Shown here one piece after another: positions 51,516-59,148 of a stretch of 64,000 nt of DNA. Each line of letters opens with the position of its first letter. The stretch's first letter is position 1. The notes beneath the pieces were generated by a model. That model had not been told where the DNA came from. It ran no database searches and saw nothing but the letters and a program-made list of their open reading frames with translations. The stretch is taken from positions 744,001 to 808,000 of the forward strand of contig NZ_CP048030.1 in NCBI RefSeq assembly GCF_010092425.1. Reading direction: 5' to 3'. Position numbers and translations under genes: made by a program. Source of the DNA: Sinimarinibacterium sp. NLF-5-8. GTDB taxonomy: Bacteria > Pseudomonadota > Gammaproteobacteria > Nevskiales > Nevskiaceae.

Positions 51516-52610
51516 ATGGCAACCGTAATTTTTTATAATTTCATCCTACTTAGCAGCACTTTTTTTGTTTGGCTAAGCGAGAAAGTGCGTTACAAGCTAG
51601 ATCGCTGGCTACTTTTGTTTATAGGGTTCTTGATAGTCTTTATACCATCCGCTATTAGGTATGGGGTTGGTGCTGATTATTTTAGTTATGTGAATATTTA
51701 TCAAAACTTAGAACAATATGAATGGATGGAGTCTGGATTTTACTATGTGAACTATCTACTCAGTAGTATTGGCGCACACTTTCAGTGGAGCTTTGCTGCG
51801 TTTGCCTTTGTGTTTTCATATGTTGCATTTAAAGCCTATCCGCGTAAGCAGGCCTGGTTAATTCATCTGGTTTTTTTTGCCGTATTCTACCTGCTAAGTT
51901 TTTTCTATGTACGTACAGCAGTAGCCGTGGGCTTTAGCCTTTGGGGACTGCATGTGTTTTTGAAAGGTAAAACGTTTCAATTTTTATTGCTAATTGGAAT
52001 TGCTTCGTTATTTCACAAGTCTACTCTACTTGTAGGCTTTGTTGGACTTTTAAGCTTGGTGCCATTAAAAGCTTATTTTAAGAGTTATGTTTTTCCTGTA
52101 ATTGCAATTGTTTTTTTATGCGTTGCATTATTTAAATCATCCGCTTTATTTGCTTTTGCTGAGTGGTTTTTAAATGTTGCAGGGCTAACTAAATATGCTA
52201 ATTACTTCAATAGCTCAACGTGGATGGATACAAGAAGTTTAGGTTCTGGTCTTGGTGTCTTATCTAAAGTTTTGTTTTGCTTTTATGTTATTTTTAATAC
52301 AAGTAATATAGTTAAATTAAATGAAAGGTACTGGTCTGTTGTTGTTTTTATATTTATCTATGCTTTAGCAACCGTTCTCAATGCGCAAATAGTAATTTTT
52401 GGTCGGCTTGTTTATATGTTTATTTTTGCTATACCGTACGCTGCTTATATTTTATATAACCTACCGAACAATAAAGCCATAAACAGAGTTGTTGTGATTT
52501 TATTTATATTGATTTCTATTGCTGGATTAACTAAAGATGGCTTTGACCTTGGTGGAAACTGGGGTGAAAGTTTGCTTTTGAACCCTTATCAAACTATTTT
52601 TTCTGAGTAA
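51516..52610 (+). CDS. EpsG-family protein, probable Wzy polymerase
   Basis: 364 residues with about 10-11 TM segments. The signature IRYGVGADYFSYVNIYQ near residues 45-62, followed by GFYYVNYLLSSIGAHFQ, is typical of EpsG-family polymerases, and a LFHKSTLLVGF loop follows. As the only Wzy candidate in a locus with wzx it is the likely repeat-unit polymerase. It lies 3 nt after the glycerophosphotransferase and 2 nt before the GT2 gene. Confidence 0.88.
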   Translation: MATVIFYNFILLSSTFFVWLSEKVRYKLDRWLLLFIGFLIVFIPSAIRYGVGADYFSYVNIYQNLEQYEWMESGFYYVNYLLSSIGAHFQWSFAAFAFVFSYVAFKAYPRKQAWLIHLVFFAVFYLLSFFYVRTAVAVGFSLWGLHVFLKGKTFQFLLLIGIASLFHKSTLLVGFVGLLSLVPLKAYFKSYVFPVIAIVFLCVALFKSSALFAFAEWFLNVAGLTKYANYFNSSTWMDTRSLGSGLGVLSKVLFCFYVIFNTSNIVKLNERYWSVVVFIFIYALATVLNAQIVIFGRLVYMFIFAIPYAAYILYNLPNNKAINRVVVILFILISIAGLTKDGFDLGGNWGESLLLNPYQTIFSE

Positions 52611-52612
52611 AA

Positions 52613-53602
52613 ATGTCTAATAAACCTATAATTACAGTTATCGTCCCTGTGTATGGGGTGGAAAAATATATAGCTAAATGCCTCTTAAGTATTCAGCAGC
52701 AAACTTTTAAGGATTTTGAATGTATTGTTGTTGACGATGGCTCACCAGATGATTCGGCTGAAATAGGTAAAAAAGCAGTTGAGGGAGATGAGCGCTTTAT
52801 TTTTGTTTCCAAACCCAACGGTGGTTTAGCCTCAGCTAGAAACTTTGGTTTAGATCATGCTAAAGGGGAATATATTGCTTTTGTTGATAGTGATGATTGG
52901 GTTGAGCCTGATTTTTTAGAGCTGCCTTATGACGCTATCATTAGAGAAGATGCCGATGTTTGTATGCTTGGGATCAATTATGTCGATGAAGAAGGAAAGT
53001 CAGAACTATTAGTAAACAATTTAGTACGGGATTATTATGAAAAGAATGACTTTTTAATTTCAGATAATACGGTGACCCAGTTTGCATGGAGTAAGCTGTA
53101 TAAAAAAGAGATATGGGATGAAATTAGATTTAGCGAAGAAATTATTACCTATGAAGATGTATATGTAACTTTTAGACTTCTTTACGGTAAAAAAATAGTA
53201 AATGTTAAAAAGCCCCTATATAACTATCTGCAAAGGGCAGGCACTCTATCAAGAGATATTAAGCCTACTTACTTACAAGATCGAGTTGCCATTACTAAAA
53301 AGCAGGCTGAGTTTGTTAAGAATAATAACCTAGAAAAGAAATATGCGGACTATATCCTTTATACTTACCTGAAAACGTTTATATTTTATTGTTCAGTAAA
53401 GTTTGCTCGTTACTCTAAAAATTACAATTCAGATATTCGTAAGTTGAAAAAAGAAATTGACTATAATCGATTCACCTTAAAAAACATTCTGTTCATGATA
53501 AAAAAAGAAAAAAAAGTAGGCTTGTCTTTACTGTTATTCAAGCTTTCACCCACAGCCTTTCGTGCTTTCGCACGCTTTTGGTTTAGAAACCACGCTGCTT
53601 AA
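52613..53602 (+). CDS. Family 2 glycosyltransferase
   Basis: 329 residues with a GT-A fold. VIVPVYGVEKYIAKCLLSIQ opens it, CIVVDDGSPDDSAEIG, GGLASARNFGLDHAKGEYIA and FVDSDDWVEPDF (DxD metal site) follow, and ITYEDVYVTFRLL (ED acceptor motif) lies near 170. It adds one sugar to the repeat unit on the inner face of the membrane. Sugar specificity is unknown. Confidence 0.92.
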   Translation: MSNKPIITVIVPVYGVEKYIAKCLLSIQQQTFKDFECIVVDDGSPDDSAEIGKKAVEGDERFIFVSKPNGGLASARNFGLDHAKGEYIAFVDSDDWVEPDFLELPYDAIIREDADVCMLGINYVDEEGKSELLVNNLVRDYYEKNDFLISDNTVTQFAWSKLYKKEIWDEIRFSEEIITYEDVYVTFRLLYGKKIVNVKKPLYNYLQRAGTLSRDIKPTYLQDRVAITKKQAEFVKNNNLEKKYADYILYTYLKTFIFYCSVKFARYSKNYNSDIRKLKKEIDYNRFTLKNILFMIKKEKKVGLSLLLFKLSPTAFRAFARFWFRNHAA

Positions 53603-53615
53603 ATATATTATTAAA

Positions 53616-53871
53616 ATGAAGCTCATCTCCTATTGGGTCGACTCAGGCAACAGCCCTAAAGAAATACACACGGATGATGGTATGGTGTTAATCGTTGGTT
53701 ATTACAATCATAAAAACCAGCATGCAAAAGGCGAAAAAGCCTTAGGCGTACACTGGGGGGATTATCCGCAATCAAGAGGTGTGCTAAGCCCTTGTGTTAT
53801 ACCTACTTCTAGCGGAGTTTAAAGAGCAGCTACCTAGCAGTGAAGCAGCTAGCAAGTTAGCATTACAGTAA
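53616..53871 (+). pseudogene. Frameshifted small gene, unknown family
   Basis: ATG at 53616 opens MKLISYWVDSGNSPKEIHTD and runs to CVIPTSSGV-stop at 53822. In the next frame the text continues LLAEFKEQLPSSEAASKLAL to a stop at 53869, with coding character, so a single-base shift near 53805 probably split one ~83-residue protein. I do not recognise the family; it looks like a mobile small cargo gene. Not a sugar gene by sequence. Confidence 0.5.
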
Positions 53872-53969
53872 GCTCGAATATCCACCTAAATTCCTTTATG
53901 TATGAGCCGATTTTAGACTTAACCAAAGACCACCTAGTGCAGCTTTATCAAGGCATTAAGAACCTTTAG
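53872..53969 (+). pseudogene. C-terminal remnant of an unidentified gene
   Basis: A 32-codon open stretch ends NSFMYEPILDLTKDHLVQLY and QGIKNL with a stop at 53967, without a usable start. It looks like the tail of a larger lost protein. Together with the frameshifted gene before it, the 409 nt gap between the GT2 and tagD genes is gene debris. Confidence 0.4.
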
Positions 53970-54011
53970 AAGCGATACAACATAAAATTTGAAAATATAA
54001 ACAAGGCTATT

Positions 54012-54401
54012 ATGAAACGCATTATTACTTACGGAACCTTCGACCTTCTTCACTACGGCCACATTAACTTGCTGCGTCGTGCCAAGCAGCAGGGCGATTA
54101 CTTAATTGTGGCGCTTTCCACGGATGAATTTAATTGGGATTCAAAGCAAAAAAAGTGTTTTTTTGATTATGAAAAGCGTAAGCATTTGCTAGAGGCCGTG
54201 CGTTATGTGGATTTAGTGATCCCTGAAAACAACTGGGATCAGAAAGTAGACGATGTGAAGATGTACCACGTGGATACCTTTGTTATGGGCGATGACTGGA
54301 AAGGTAAGTTTGATTTCCTTAAAGAGCATTGTGAAGTGGTGTATCTCCCAAGAACACCAGAAATAAGTACCACACAAATTAAAGCAGAGATAAAAGGATG
54401 A
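54012..54401 (+). CDS. tagD: Glycerol-3-phosphate cytidylyltransferase
   Basis: 129 residues, family length. Nucleotidyltransferase motifs GTFDLLHYGHINLLRRAK (HxGH at 15-18) and, at the end, EISTTQIKAEI (ISTT). VMGDDWKGKFDFL is the typical TagD segment. It makes CDP-glycerol from CTP and glycerol-3-phosphate. ATGA overlap with the next glycerophosphotransferase ties donor synthesis to transfer. Confidence 0.93.
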   Translation: MKRIITYGTFDLLHYGHINLLRRAKQQGDYLIVALSTDEFNWDSKQKKCFFDYEKRKHLLEAVRYVDLVIPENNWDQKVDDVKMYHVDTFVMGDDWKGKFDFLKEHCEVVYLPRTPEISTTQIKAEIKG

Positions 54402-55552
54402 CCTTTTTTTTAAAAGCCACCTATCCTTTCTTTTTTTTGTTATCTATTTTCTTACCTAAAAATAAAAAAATATGGGTATTCGGGCATTATGCTTCTTTTT
54501 CAGATAACACAAGATATTTTTTTGAACATGCTGTAAAAAGTAATGAGTTTGAATGCTATTGGTTGGCTAATAATGAAAAAGAATTTTTAGAAGTATCAGA
54601 AATAACTGGTAATGTTGTTCTGAAGAATAGTCTAAAAGGTTATTGGCTTTCATCAAGAGCATACATTACGTTCATTTGTACCGGTTTTGGAGATGTTAAT
54701 AGGTTACTTGCTTTGAATAGTAACGTAATAAATTTCTGGCATGGAACACCCATAAAGAAAGTGTTTCAGGCTGCATTAGAGAATAATGATGTCTGTTTTA
54801 AAAAAAGAGTTCTTCTGAGAATTAGAAAGCTTGTCCTGAGTTTTTTAGTTTGGCGTACTAAATATTTTTATTTGTCAAATACAAAAGAGTCTGAGTTAAT
54901 TTTGAATTCATCTAATATTGTGCCTGAACAAGTTAAAATATTTGGCGCTCCAAGATTCGATTGTATTAAATCTACAGCAAAAAGAGATGATAGATTTTTA
55001 GCTTGGCAGCGAGTTTTCCTTTATGCTCCAACTTGGAGAGAAAATGGGTTCTGGAATAATATTAAATACTCATCTAGTGATATTGACTCGTTGGAACATT
55101 TTTTGAAGAAAAGTAATACTTTGTTTTTAATTAAATTACACCCTTTGTCAGATAAAAGTGAAATGATAAGTTTAGGGCTAAGGTGTTCAGAGTTTATAAG
55201 GTTTGCAGATGAGTTTGATATGAATGATATTAATTACTTATATACACAGGCTGATGTTTTGTTGACAGATGTATCATCTGCGATTTTTGATTTTATGATT
55301 TTAGATAAAAAAACGTTATTTTTTATGCCGGATTTACAAAATTACTTATTAAAAGATCGAAGCATTTATAATTATTTTGCAGATGAATTGAAAAGTCTTG
55401 CCATTACTAATTTAAAAGAGTTGGTTGATAATTTTGAGAATATTGAGAATCATGTTAATAGTCCTGTTATATCTGAAATTGCTGCCGAAATGAGATCTTA
55501 TAAAAATGTTAACTCTTTAGTTTTAGCTGATATTAAAAATGAGTTTTACTAG
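54398..55552 (+). CDS. CDP-glycerol glycerophosphotransferase family protein (2)
   Basis: 384 residues, same family as the protein at 50343 but clearly diverged: KKIWVFGHYASFSDNTRYFF, VINFWHGTPIKKVFQ, FLYAPTWRENGFW, IKLHPLSDKSEM and LLTDVSSAIFDFMILDKKTL. Coupled to tagD. With two such enzymes, one may prime and one extend, or one may modify a side branch. The two-enzyme reading is inference from teichoic-acid systems (TagB primes, TagF polymerises). Confidence 0.88.
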   Translation: MTFFLKATYPFFFLLSIFLPKNKKIWVFGHYASFSDNTRYFFEHAVKSNEFECYWLANNEKEFLEVSEITGNVVLKNSLKGYWLSSRAYITFICTGFGDVNRLLALNSNVINFWHGTPIKKVFQAALENNDVCFKKRVLLRIRKLVLSFLVWRTKYFYLSNTKESELILNSSNIVPEQVKIFGAPRFDCIKSTAKRDDRFLAWQRVFLYAPTWRENGFWNNIKYSSSDIDSLEHFLKKSNTLFLIKLHPLSDKSEMISLGLRCSEFIRFADEFDMNDINYLYTQADVLLTDVSSAIFDFMILDKKTLFFMPDLQNYLLKDRSIYNYFADELKSLAITNLKELVDNFENIENHVNSPVISEIAAEMRSYKNVNSLVLADIKNEFY

Positions 55553-55564
55553 TGTAGGACAATT

Positions 55565-55865
55565 ATGAAAACCACACTTATCTCCCAAAATGCTTCTCCA
55601 GGCCTAGTTATCTTCCGTAAAGAACTCATTCAAACCTTAGCCTCTCAAGGCCACAAGGTTTACTGCTTTGCAATTGATTTTACCGATTTATGGTGATTTT
55701 TATCAAGATGCTTTAGGTTCTGTTTCAGTGAATTGGATTGAATTAATAGCCGCCATTAAAGATAATATGCTGCTCAGTCATTATGCGCCTTGCGATTGGC
55801 CTAAGGATTATTTTTCTACAAAAACTTATGAATTAATTCGCTCTAAGATAGCTATTGATATATGA
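55565..55865 (+). pseudogene. Partial duplicate of the downstream GT4 start, fused to another remnant
   Basis: ATG 55565 reads MKTTLISQNASPGLVIFRKE and GHKVYCFAIDF, closely matching residues 3-43 of the GT4 enzyme at 55862, then stops at 55694-55696. From 55683 a second frame continues LPIYGDFYQDALGSVSVNWI to a stop at 55863, unrelated to the GT4 protein. This is a recombination scar, a truncated paralogue joined to the 3' end of another gene. Confidence 0.75.
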
Positions 55866-57010
55866 AAATGAAAATCGCTTTAGTATCACAAGTTGTTGTT
55901 CCAGGATTGCTCACATTCCGAAAAGAGCTTATTTCAGAATTATCAATGCAGGGTCATAAGGTTTACTGTTTTGCGCTCGATTTTAATGATCAAACGCGCG
56001 CGCGAGTGCGCGATCTAGGAGGTATTCCAGTTGATTATTCATTAAGCCGAGGCGGATTGAATCCGCTACGTGATTTTTTTGATACATTTGCACTGTATCG
56101 TAAATTTAAGCAACTTGAGATTGATTTAATGCTGGCTTTTTTTGTGAAACCAGTCATCTATGGAAGCTTTGCAGCTAAATTTGCAAACATTAGAACGCGT
56201 ATTGGTATGCTTGAAGGGTTGGGTTTTTCTTTTACAGAGCAACCATACCGACTCCCATTTAAAACTCAATTGATCCGTTGGGTTCAGGTGCGCTTATATA
56301 AGCTGGCAATTCCATCATTAAATAAAATTATTTTTTTAAATGATGATGATCCGAAAGATCTTATTCATAAATACTCGATTAAAGCTCAATCTGTTGAAGT
56401 CCTAGGAGGGATTGGGCTTAACTTAAATAACTTTCCATATAGTCAAGTTGATCAAGATAAAATTCGTTTTATATTTGTTGGCCGATTGCTTGCTGAAAAG
56501 GGTATCCGTGAATACATCAATGCTGCGAAATTGGTGAAAAGCCAATATCCAGATGTGGAATTTGTAGTTCTTGGTGGGCTGGATGAAAGTAGCCCTGGTG
56601 GGCTGACTAAAGAAGGCCTTGATACCCTTATCGCAGATGGTACCGTTATTTTTCCGGGCTTTGTTGATGATGTATCCCGCTGGATTGCTGAGTCGAGTGT
56701 GTTTGTTTTGCCTTCCTATAGAGAAGGTTTTCCTCGCAGTACGCAAGAAGCGATGGCGATAGGTCGTGCGGTTATTACAACTGATGTGCCAGGCTGTCGT
56801 GATACAGTCATTGATGGAGTGAACGGTTTTTTGGTGCCGAAATGGGATTCTGTTGCATTATCAAAAGCAATGCTTAAATTTATAGAAAACCCTACTCTTG
56901 TATCTTCGATGGGGGGAGAAAGCTATAAAATTGCAAAAGATAAATTTGATGTTTTTAAGGTTAATCGACGCTTAATCTCTATATTAGGCATTGATTCTTC
57001 TAAGGGGTAG
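55862..57010 (+). CDS. Family 4 glycosyltransferase
   Basis: 382 residues, GT-B fold: an N-terminal domain opening KIALVSQVVVPGLLTFRKEL, and a C-terminal Glycos_transf_1 domain with FVGRLLAEKGIREYINAAKL, VFVLPSYREGFPRSTQEAMA (E-x7-E) and VPGCRDTVIDGVNGFLV. It resembles the CapM/WbpT-like transferases that often act early in O-antigen units. Last intact gene of the island. One GCGCGCGCG run at 55996 is odd for this AT-rich region. Confidence 0.92.
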   Translation: MKMKIALVSQVVVPGLLTFRKELISELSMQGHKVYCFALDFNDQTRARVRDLGGIPVDYSLSRGGLNPLRDFFDTFALYRKFKQLEIDLMLAFFVKPVIYGSFAAKFANIRTRIGMLEGLGFSFTEQPYRLPFKTQLIRWVQVRLYKLAIPSLNKIIFLNDDDPKDLIHKYSIKAQSVEVLGGIGLNLNNFPYSQVDQDKIRFIFVGRLLAEKGIREYINAAKLVKSQYPDVEFVVLGGLDESSPGGLTKEGLDTLIADGTVIFPGFVDDVSRWIAESSVFVLPSYREGFPRSTQEAMAIGRAVITTDVPGCRDTVIDGVNGFLVPKWDSVALSKAMLKFIENPTLVSSMGGESYKIAKDKFDVFKVNRRLISILGIDSSKG

Positions 57011-57028
57011 TTGGGAAATATTTTGTAA

Positions 57029-57259
57029 GTGTTCCAGCATGCGTTTTTTGATGTGTTGCTGAAGATGCGCTCAGATGAGAGGCTGATGGTGCGGCGTAGT
57101 TGGTCGTACTTTTTGGAGGAGGCGCGGTTGTTGTGGTATCAGCGCCAAATTGGTTTTTTAGCGTGGTAGGACTGTGTGTTTAACCTGCTGTGGCGTGGGG
57201 CGTTGCGGGTTTTTCCAGGTGGGTTAAAGAAGTGGCTATGTAAGGTGGCGCGCGGGTAG
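57029..57259 (+). pseudogene. C-terminal remnant of a glycosyltransferase-like gene, with internal stop
   Basis: From 57029 one frame reads VFQHAFFDVLLKMRSDERLM then RRSWSYFLEEARLLWYQRQI and GFLAW, hits TAG at 57167, and continues DCVFNLLWRGALRVFPGGLK to TAG at 57257. The R-x-W-x-Y-F ... LW-x-QR-x-I-G-F pattern looks like the membrane-associated tail of GT2 enzymes. The start and catalytic domain are missing. Composition is host-like, so it marks the right edge of the AT-rich insertion. Confidence 0.5.
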
Positions 57260-57274
57260 TTGGGGTGGAGTGGC

Positions 57275-57428
57275 GGGTTCGGTCATTCACCGAAGGCTTT
57301 TCTGGATTGCGGCTTTCGCCGCAATGACGGGGGGTAAATGGCGGTCGTGGTTCGATTTGCGTGCTGATTCGCGGCTAAAGCCGCACCCACGGAAGGCCAA
57401 CGGGTGTGGGCGCGGCATGGGGGATCAA
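57275..57428. repeat. Repeat block, right half of the MITE-like element plus REP
   Basis: Nearly identical, from GGCTTTTCTGGATTGCGGC through GGGGGTAAATGGCGG and the REP hairpin to CGCGGCATGGGGGAT, to 58852-58987. The two copies flank the higA and brnTA loci as direct repeats. Confidence 0.8.
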
Positions 57429-57462
57429 ACTCTCATCGTCGGCAAAACGGGGCATAAACTCG

Positions 57463-57762
57463 TCAAGCCAGTACGGCGGTGAGGCGCACGCCCAGCGCGG
57501 TGCATACGCGTTGCACGGTGTCGAATCGTGGCTGTGCGCCGGGGCGCAGCGCTTTGTACAGGGCTTCGCGCGTTAGGCCGCTGGCTTGTGCAATCTGCGT
57601 CATGCCGCGCGCGCGGGCAATGTCGCCCAGTGCGGCGGCAAGCAAGGCGGGGTCGTTTTCGTCAATGACCAGAGCCAGGTACTGAGCAATATCTTCATCG
57701 CTGGTGAGATGCTCGGCCATGTCGAACTCAGGCAGCTCAGACACTTTTATTTTTTGAGTCAT
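57463..57762 (-). CDS. HigA-like antitoxin (addiction module antidote)
   Basis: 99 residues opening MTQKIKVSELPEFDMAEHLT, as in the HigA/antidote proteins of the HigBA type with toxin upstream. A helix-turn-helix at about 52-90 contains MTQIAQASGLTREALYKALR. The intact toxin that should precede it on the minus strand is absent; only its last about 18 codons remain (57766-57819). It therefore stands as an orphan DNA-binding antitoxin. Confidence 0.9.
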   Translation of the reverse strand: MTQKIKVSELPEFDMAEHLTSDEDIAQYLALVIDENDPALLAAALGDIARARGMTQIAQASGLTREALYKALRPGAQPRFDTVQRVCTALGVRLTAVLA

Positions 57763-57765
57763 GGG

Positions 57766-57819
57766 TTAATCCTCCAATGTGGCTGCCAAGCGTTTGGCGG
57801 CGGCAATGTCGTGGGCTTG
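57766..57819 (-). pseudogene. Remnant of the HigB-like toxin, C-terminal end
   Basis: Immediately upstream of higA, 3 nt before its start, minus-strand codons read HDIAAAKRLAATLED-stop, the usual C-terminus of RelE/HigB-type killer proteins. Just before it, at 57821-57848, lies a repeat hairpin, so the rest of the toxin was removed or displaced by repeat insertion. Confidence 0.7.
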
Positions 57820-57820
57820 G

Positions 57821-57943
57821 GTGGATTCCGGCATTCGCCGGAATGACGGAAAGTGTCGTCATCCTTGCGCAAGCAAGGATCCAGTCCCCGGGTTCGGCCA
57901 TTCACTGAAGGCTTTTCTGGATTGCGGCTTTCGCCGCAATGAC
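57821..57943. repeat. Repeat block: hairpin plus full MITE-like element
   Basis: A right-half hairpin (57821-57848) is joined by GAAAGTGT to a full element (57857-57943). The same arrangement recurs at 58764-58886 with almost no change; the two copies flank brnTA. The 283 nt between the toxin remnant and brnT hold nothing else recognisable. Confidence 0.85.
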
Positions 57944-58102
57944 AGGGTATTTGAATGGCGGTTGTGGTTTGGTTGACGCTGAGGCGGCTGAATCGGTACG
58001 GGGGCGTGCCTCCTGCGGGTGGCGTTTGCAGGTGTGGCTGTTTGTCAAGTGAGGCAACAAGAACGCTGGTGTCTGATATTTTTTGTTATTACAATTAAAT
58101 GT

Positions 58103-58389
58103 ATGAAATCGACGCTGACATGGGACGAGAACAAACGGCTAGCCAACTTGGCCAAGCATCGGCTGGATTTCGCTGATGCGCGTTGGGTGTTGGAGTCTGC
58201 TTATCGGCTGGATGTGGAGGTGGTTCGTAACAACGAAGTCCGTACATTGTCGTTTTCTTATGTGCTTGATGTGCTGGCCGTGTTGACGGTTGTGCATACT
58301 CAGCGCGGGGGGTTGTTCGTGTGATTAGTTTTCGTCCAGCCAGTAGTCAAGAACGTGAGGTTTACCATGAGTGGCTTGAAAATCAATGA
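58103..58389 (+). pseudogene. brnT: BrnT-type toxin gene with frameshift
   Basis: ATG 58103 reads MKSTLTWDENKRLANLAKHR then LDFADARWVLES, the BrnT ribonuclease start, and reaches VVHTQRGGLFV-stop at 58324. Reading across the six-G run at 58307-58312 with one extra G gives RGGVVRVISFRPASSQEREV and YHEWLENQ-stop at 58387, the expected BrnT C-terminus. So a single-base loss in a homopolymer truncates the toxin and removes the R-x-I-S-x-R active-site region. An assembly error or reversible slippage are alternatives. Confidence 0.82.
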
Positions 58390-58663
58390 TCTGAGTCGCG
58401 CCGAGGTGGTGGCGGCAGTGCAGGCAATCCCTCCGGCACGCGATTTTGTGTGGGATGGCAGGGATCAGGACGAGTGTCCGTTGAGTGCCACAGAAATGCG
58501 TGAAGGGATGGCGCGGGCAAAAAAACGAGGACGCCCGGCGGGTAGTGAAAAGGTTTCAACAACTATCCGGCTTGATGCCGATGTGCTGGCTGCGTTGCGT
58601 GCAACAGGGGCTGGCTGGCAAACGCGCGTGAATAAGATTCTGCGTGAGCGGTTTGCGCTTTAA
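58367..58663 (+). CDS. brnA: BrnA-type antitoxin
   Basis: 98 residues from ATG 58367, overlapping the restored brnT frame by 23 nt as usual for this pair. The C-terminal half KKRGRPAGSEKVSTTIRLDA continuing to LAALRATGAGWQTRVNKILR is the BrnA ribbon-helix-helix-like DNA-binding region; the N-terminal half is acidic and would wrap BrnT. Intact although its toxin is broken. Confidence 0.9.
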   Translation: MSGLKINDLSRAEVVAAVQAIPPARDFVWDGRDQDECPLSATEMREGMARAKKRGRPAGSEKVSTTIRLDADVLAALRATGAGWQTRVNKILRERFAL

Positions 58664-58702
58664 ACGGTGCGGTGTTTGCTGTGCGTCCCAGTCAATGATT
58701 GC

Positions 58703-58987
58703 CGTCATCCTTGCGTAAGCAAGGGCTCAGTTCCGCGCCTGCGGCCATCACTGAAGGCTTGGATGGATTCCGGCATTCGCCGGAATGACGGAAAGTGTCG
58801 TCATCCTTGCGCAAGCAAGGATCCAGTCCCCGGGTTCGGCCATTCACTGAAGGCTTTTCTGGATTGCGGCTTTCGCCGCAATGACGGGGGGTAAATGGCG
58901 GTCGTGGTTCGATTTGCGCGCGCTGATTCGCGGCTGAAGCCGCTCTCACGGAAGACCAGCGATTGTGAGCGCGGCATGGGGGATTTC
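58703..58987. repeat. Two MITE-like elements and a REP in tandem
   Basis: Full elements at 58703-58790 and 58799-58886 are joined by GAAAGTGT, followed by the conserved GGGGGTAAATGGCGG tail and a REP hairpin pair to about 58987. The right part duplicates 57292-57428 and the centre duplicates 57821-57943. The 462 nt between brnA and abiEi hold these repeats and the abiE promoter only. Confidence 0.85.
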
Positions 58988-59065
58988 GGAGGGGCAGGCC
59001 GGAAAGCGGCCGGCGTCCGTCCCGTCCTGACGTGCCAGGGGAATAGTTTGGAAAAGTGTGGTTTA

Positions 59066-59148
59066 TCGTAATTTGGCTACGATTGGAGAGATCAGTTCAA
59101 GTTGACACTTATTTGGAAAAACGGTATGAGTCGCAGCATGGCTACGAC
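59066..59148 (+). promoter_or_regulatory. Candidate AbiEi operator pair
   Basis: TCGTA-N7-TACGA at 59066-59082 is followed 62 nt later by a related AGTCG ... CGACT copy at 59128-59148. The 22 nt contexts match at 16 positions. AbiEi antitoxins are known to bind inverted repeats at their own promoter. Confidence 0.4.

Noticed and set aside
57779-57976. 65-residue plus-strand frame over the higA upstream region
   Set aside because: Translates the MITE-like repeats and is antisense to the toxin stub.
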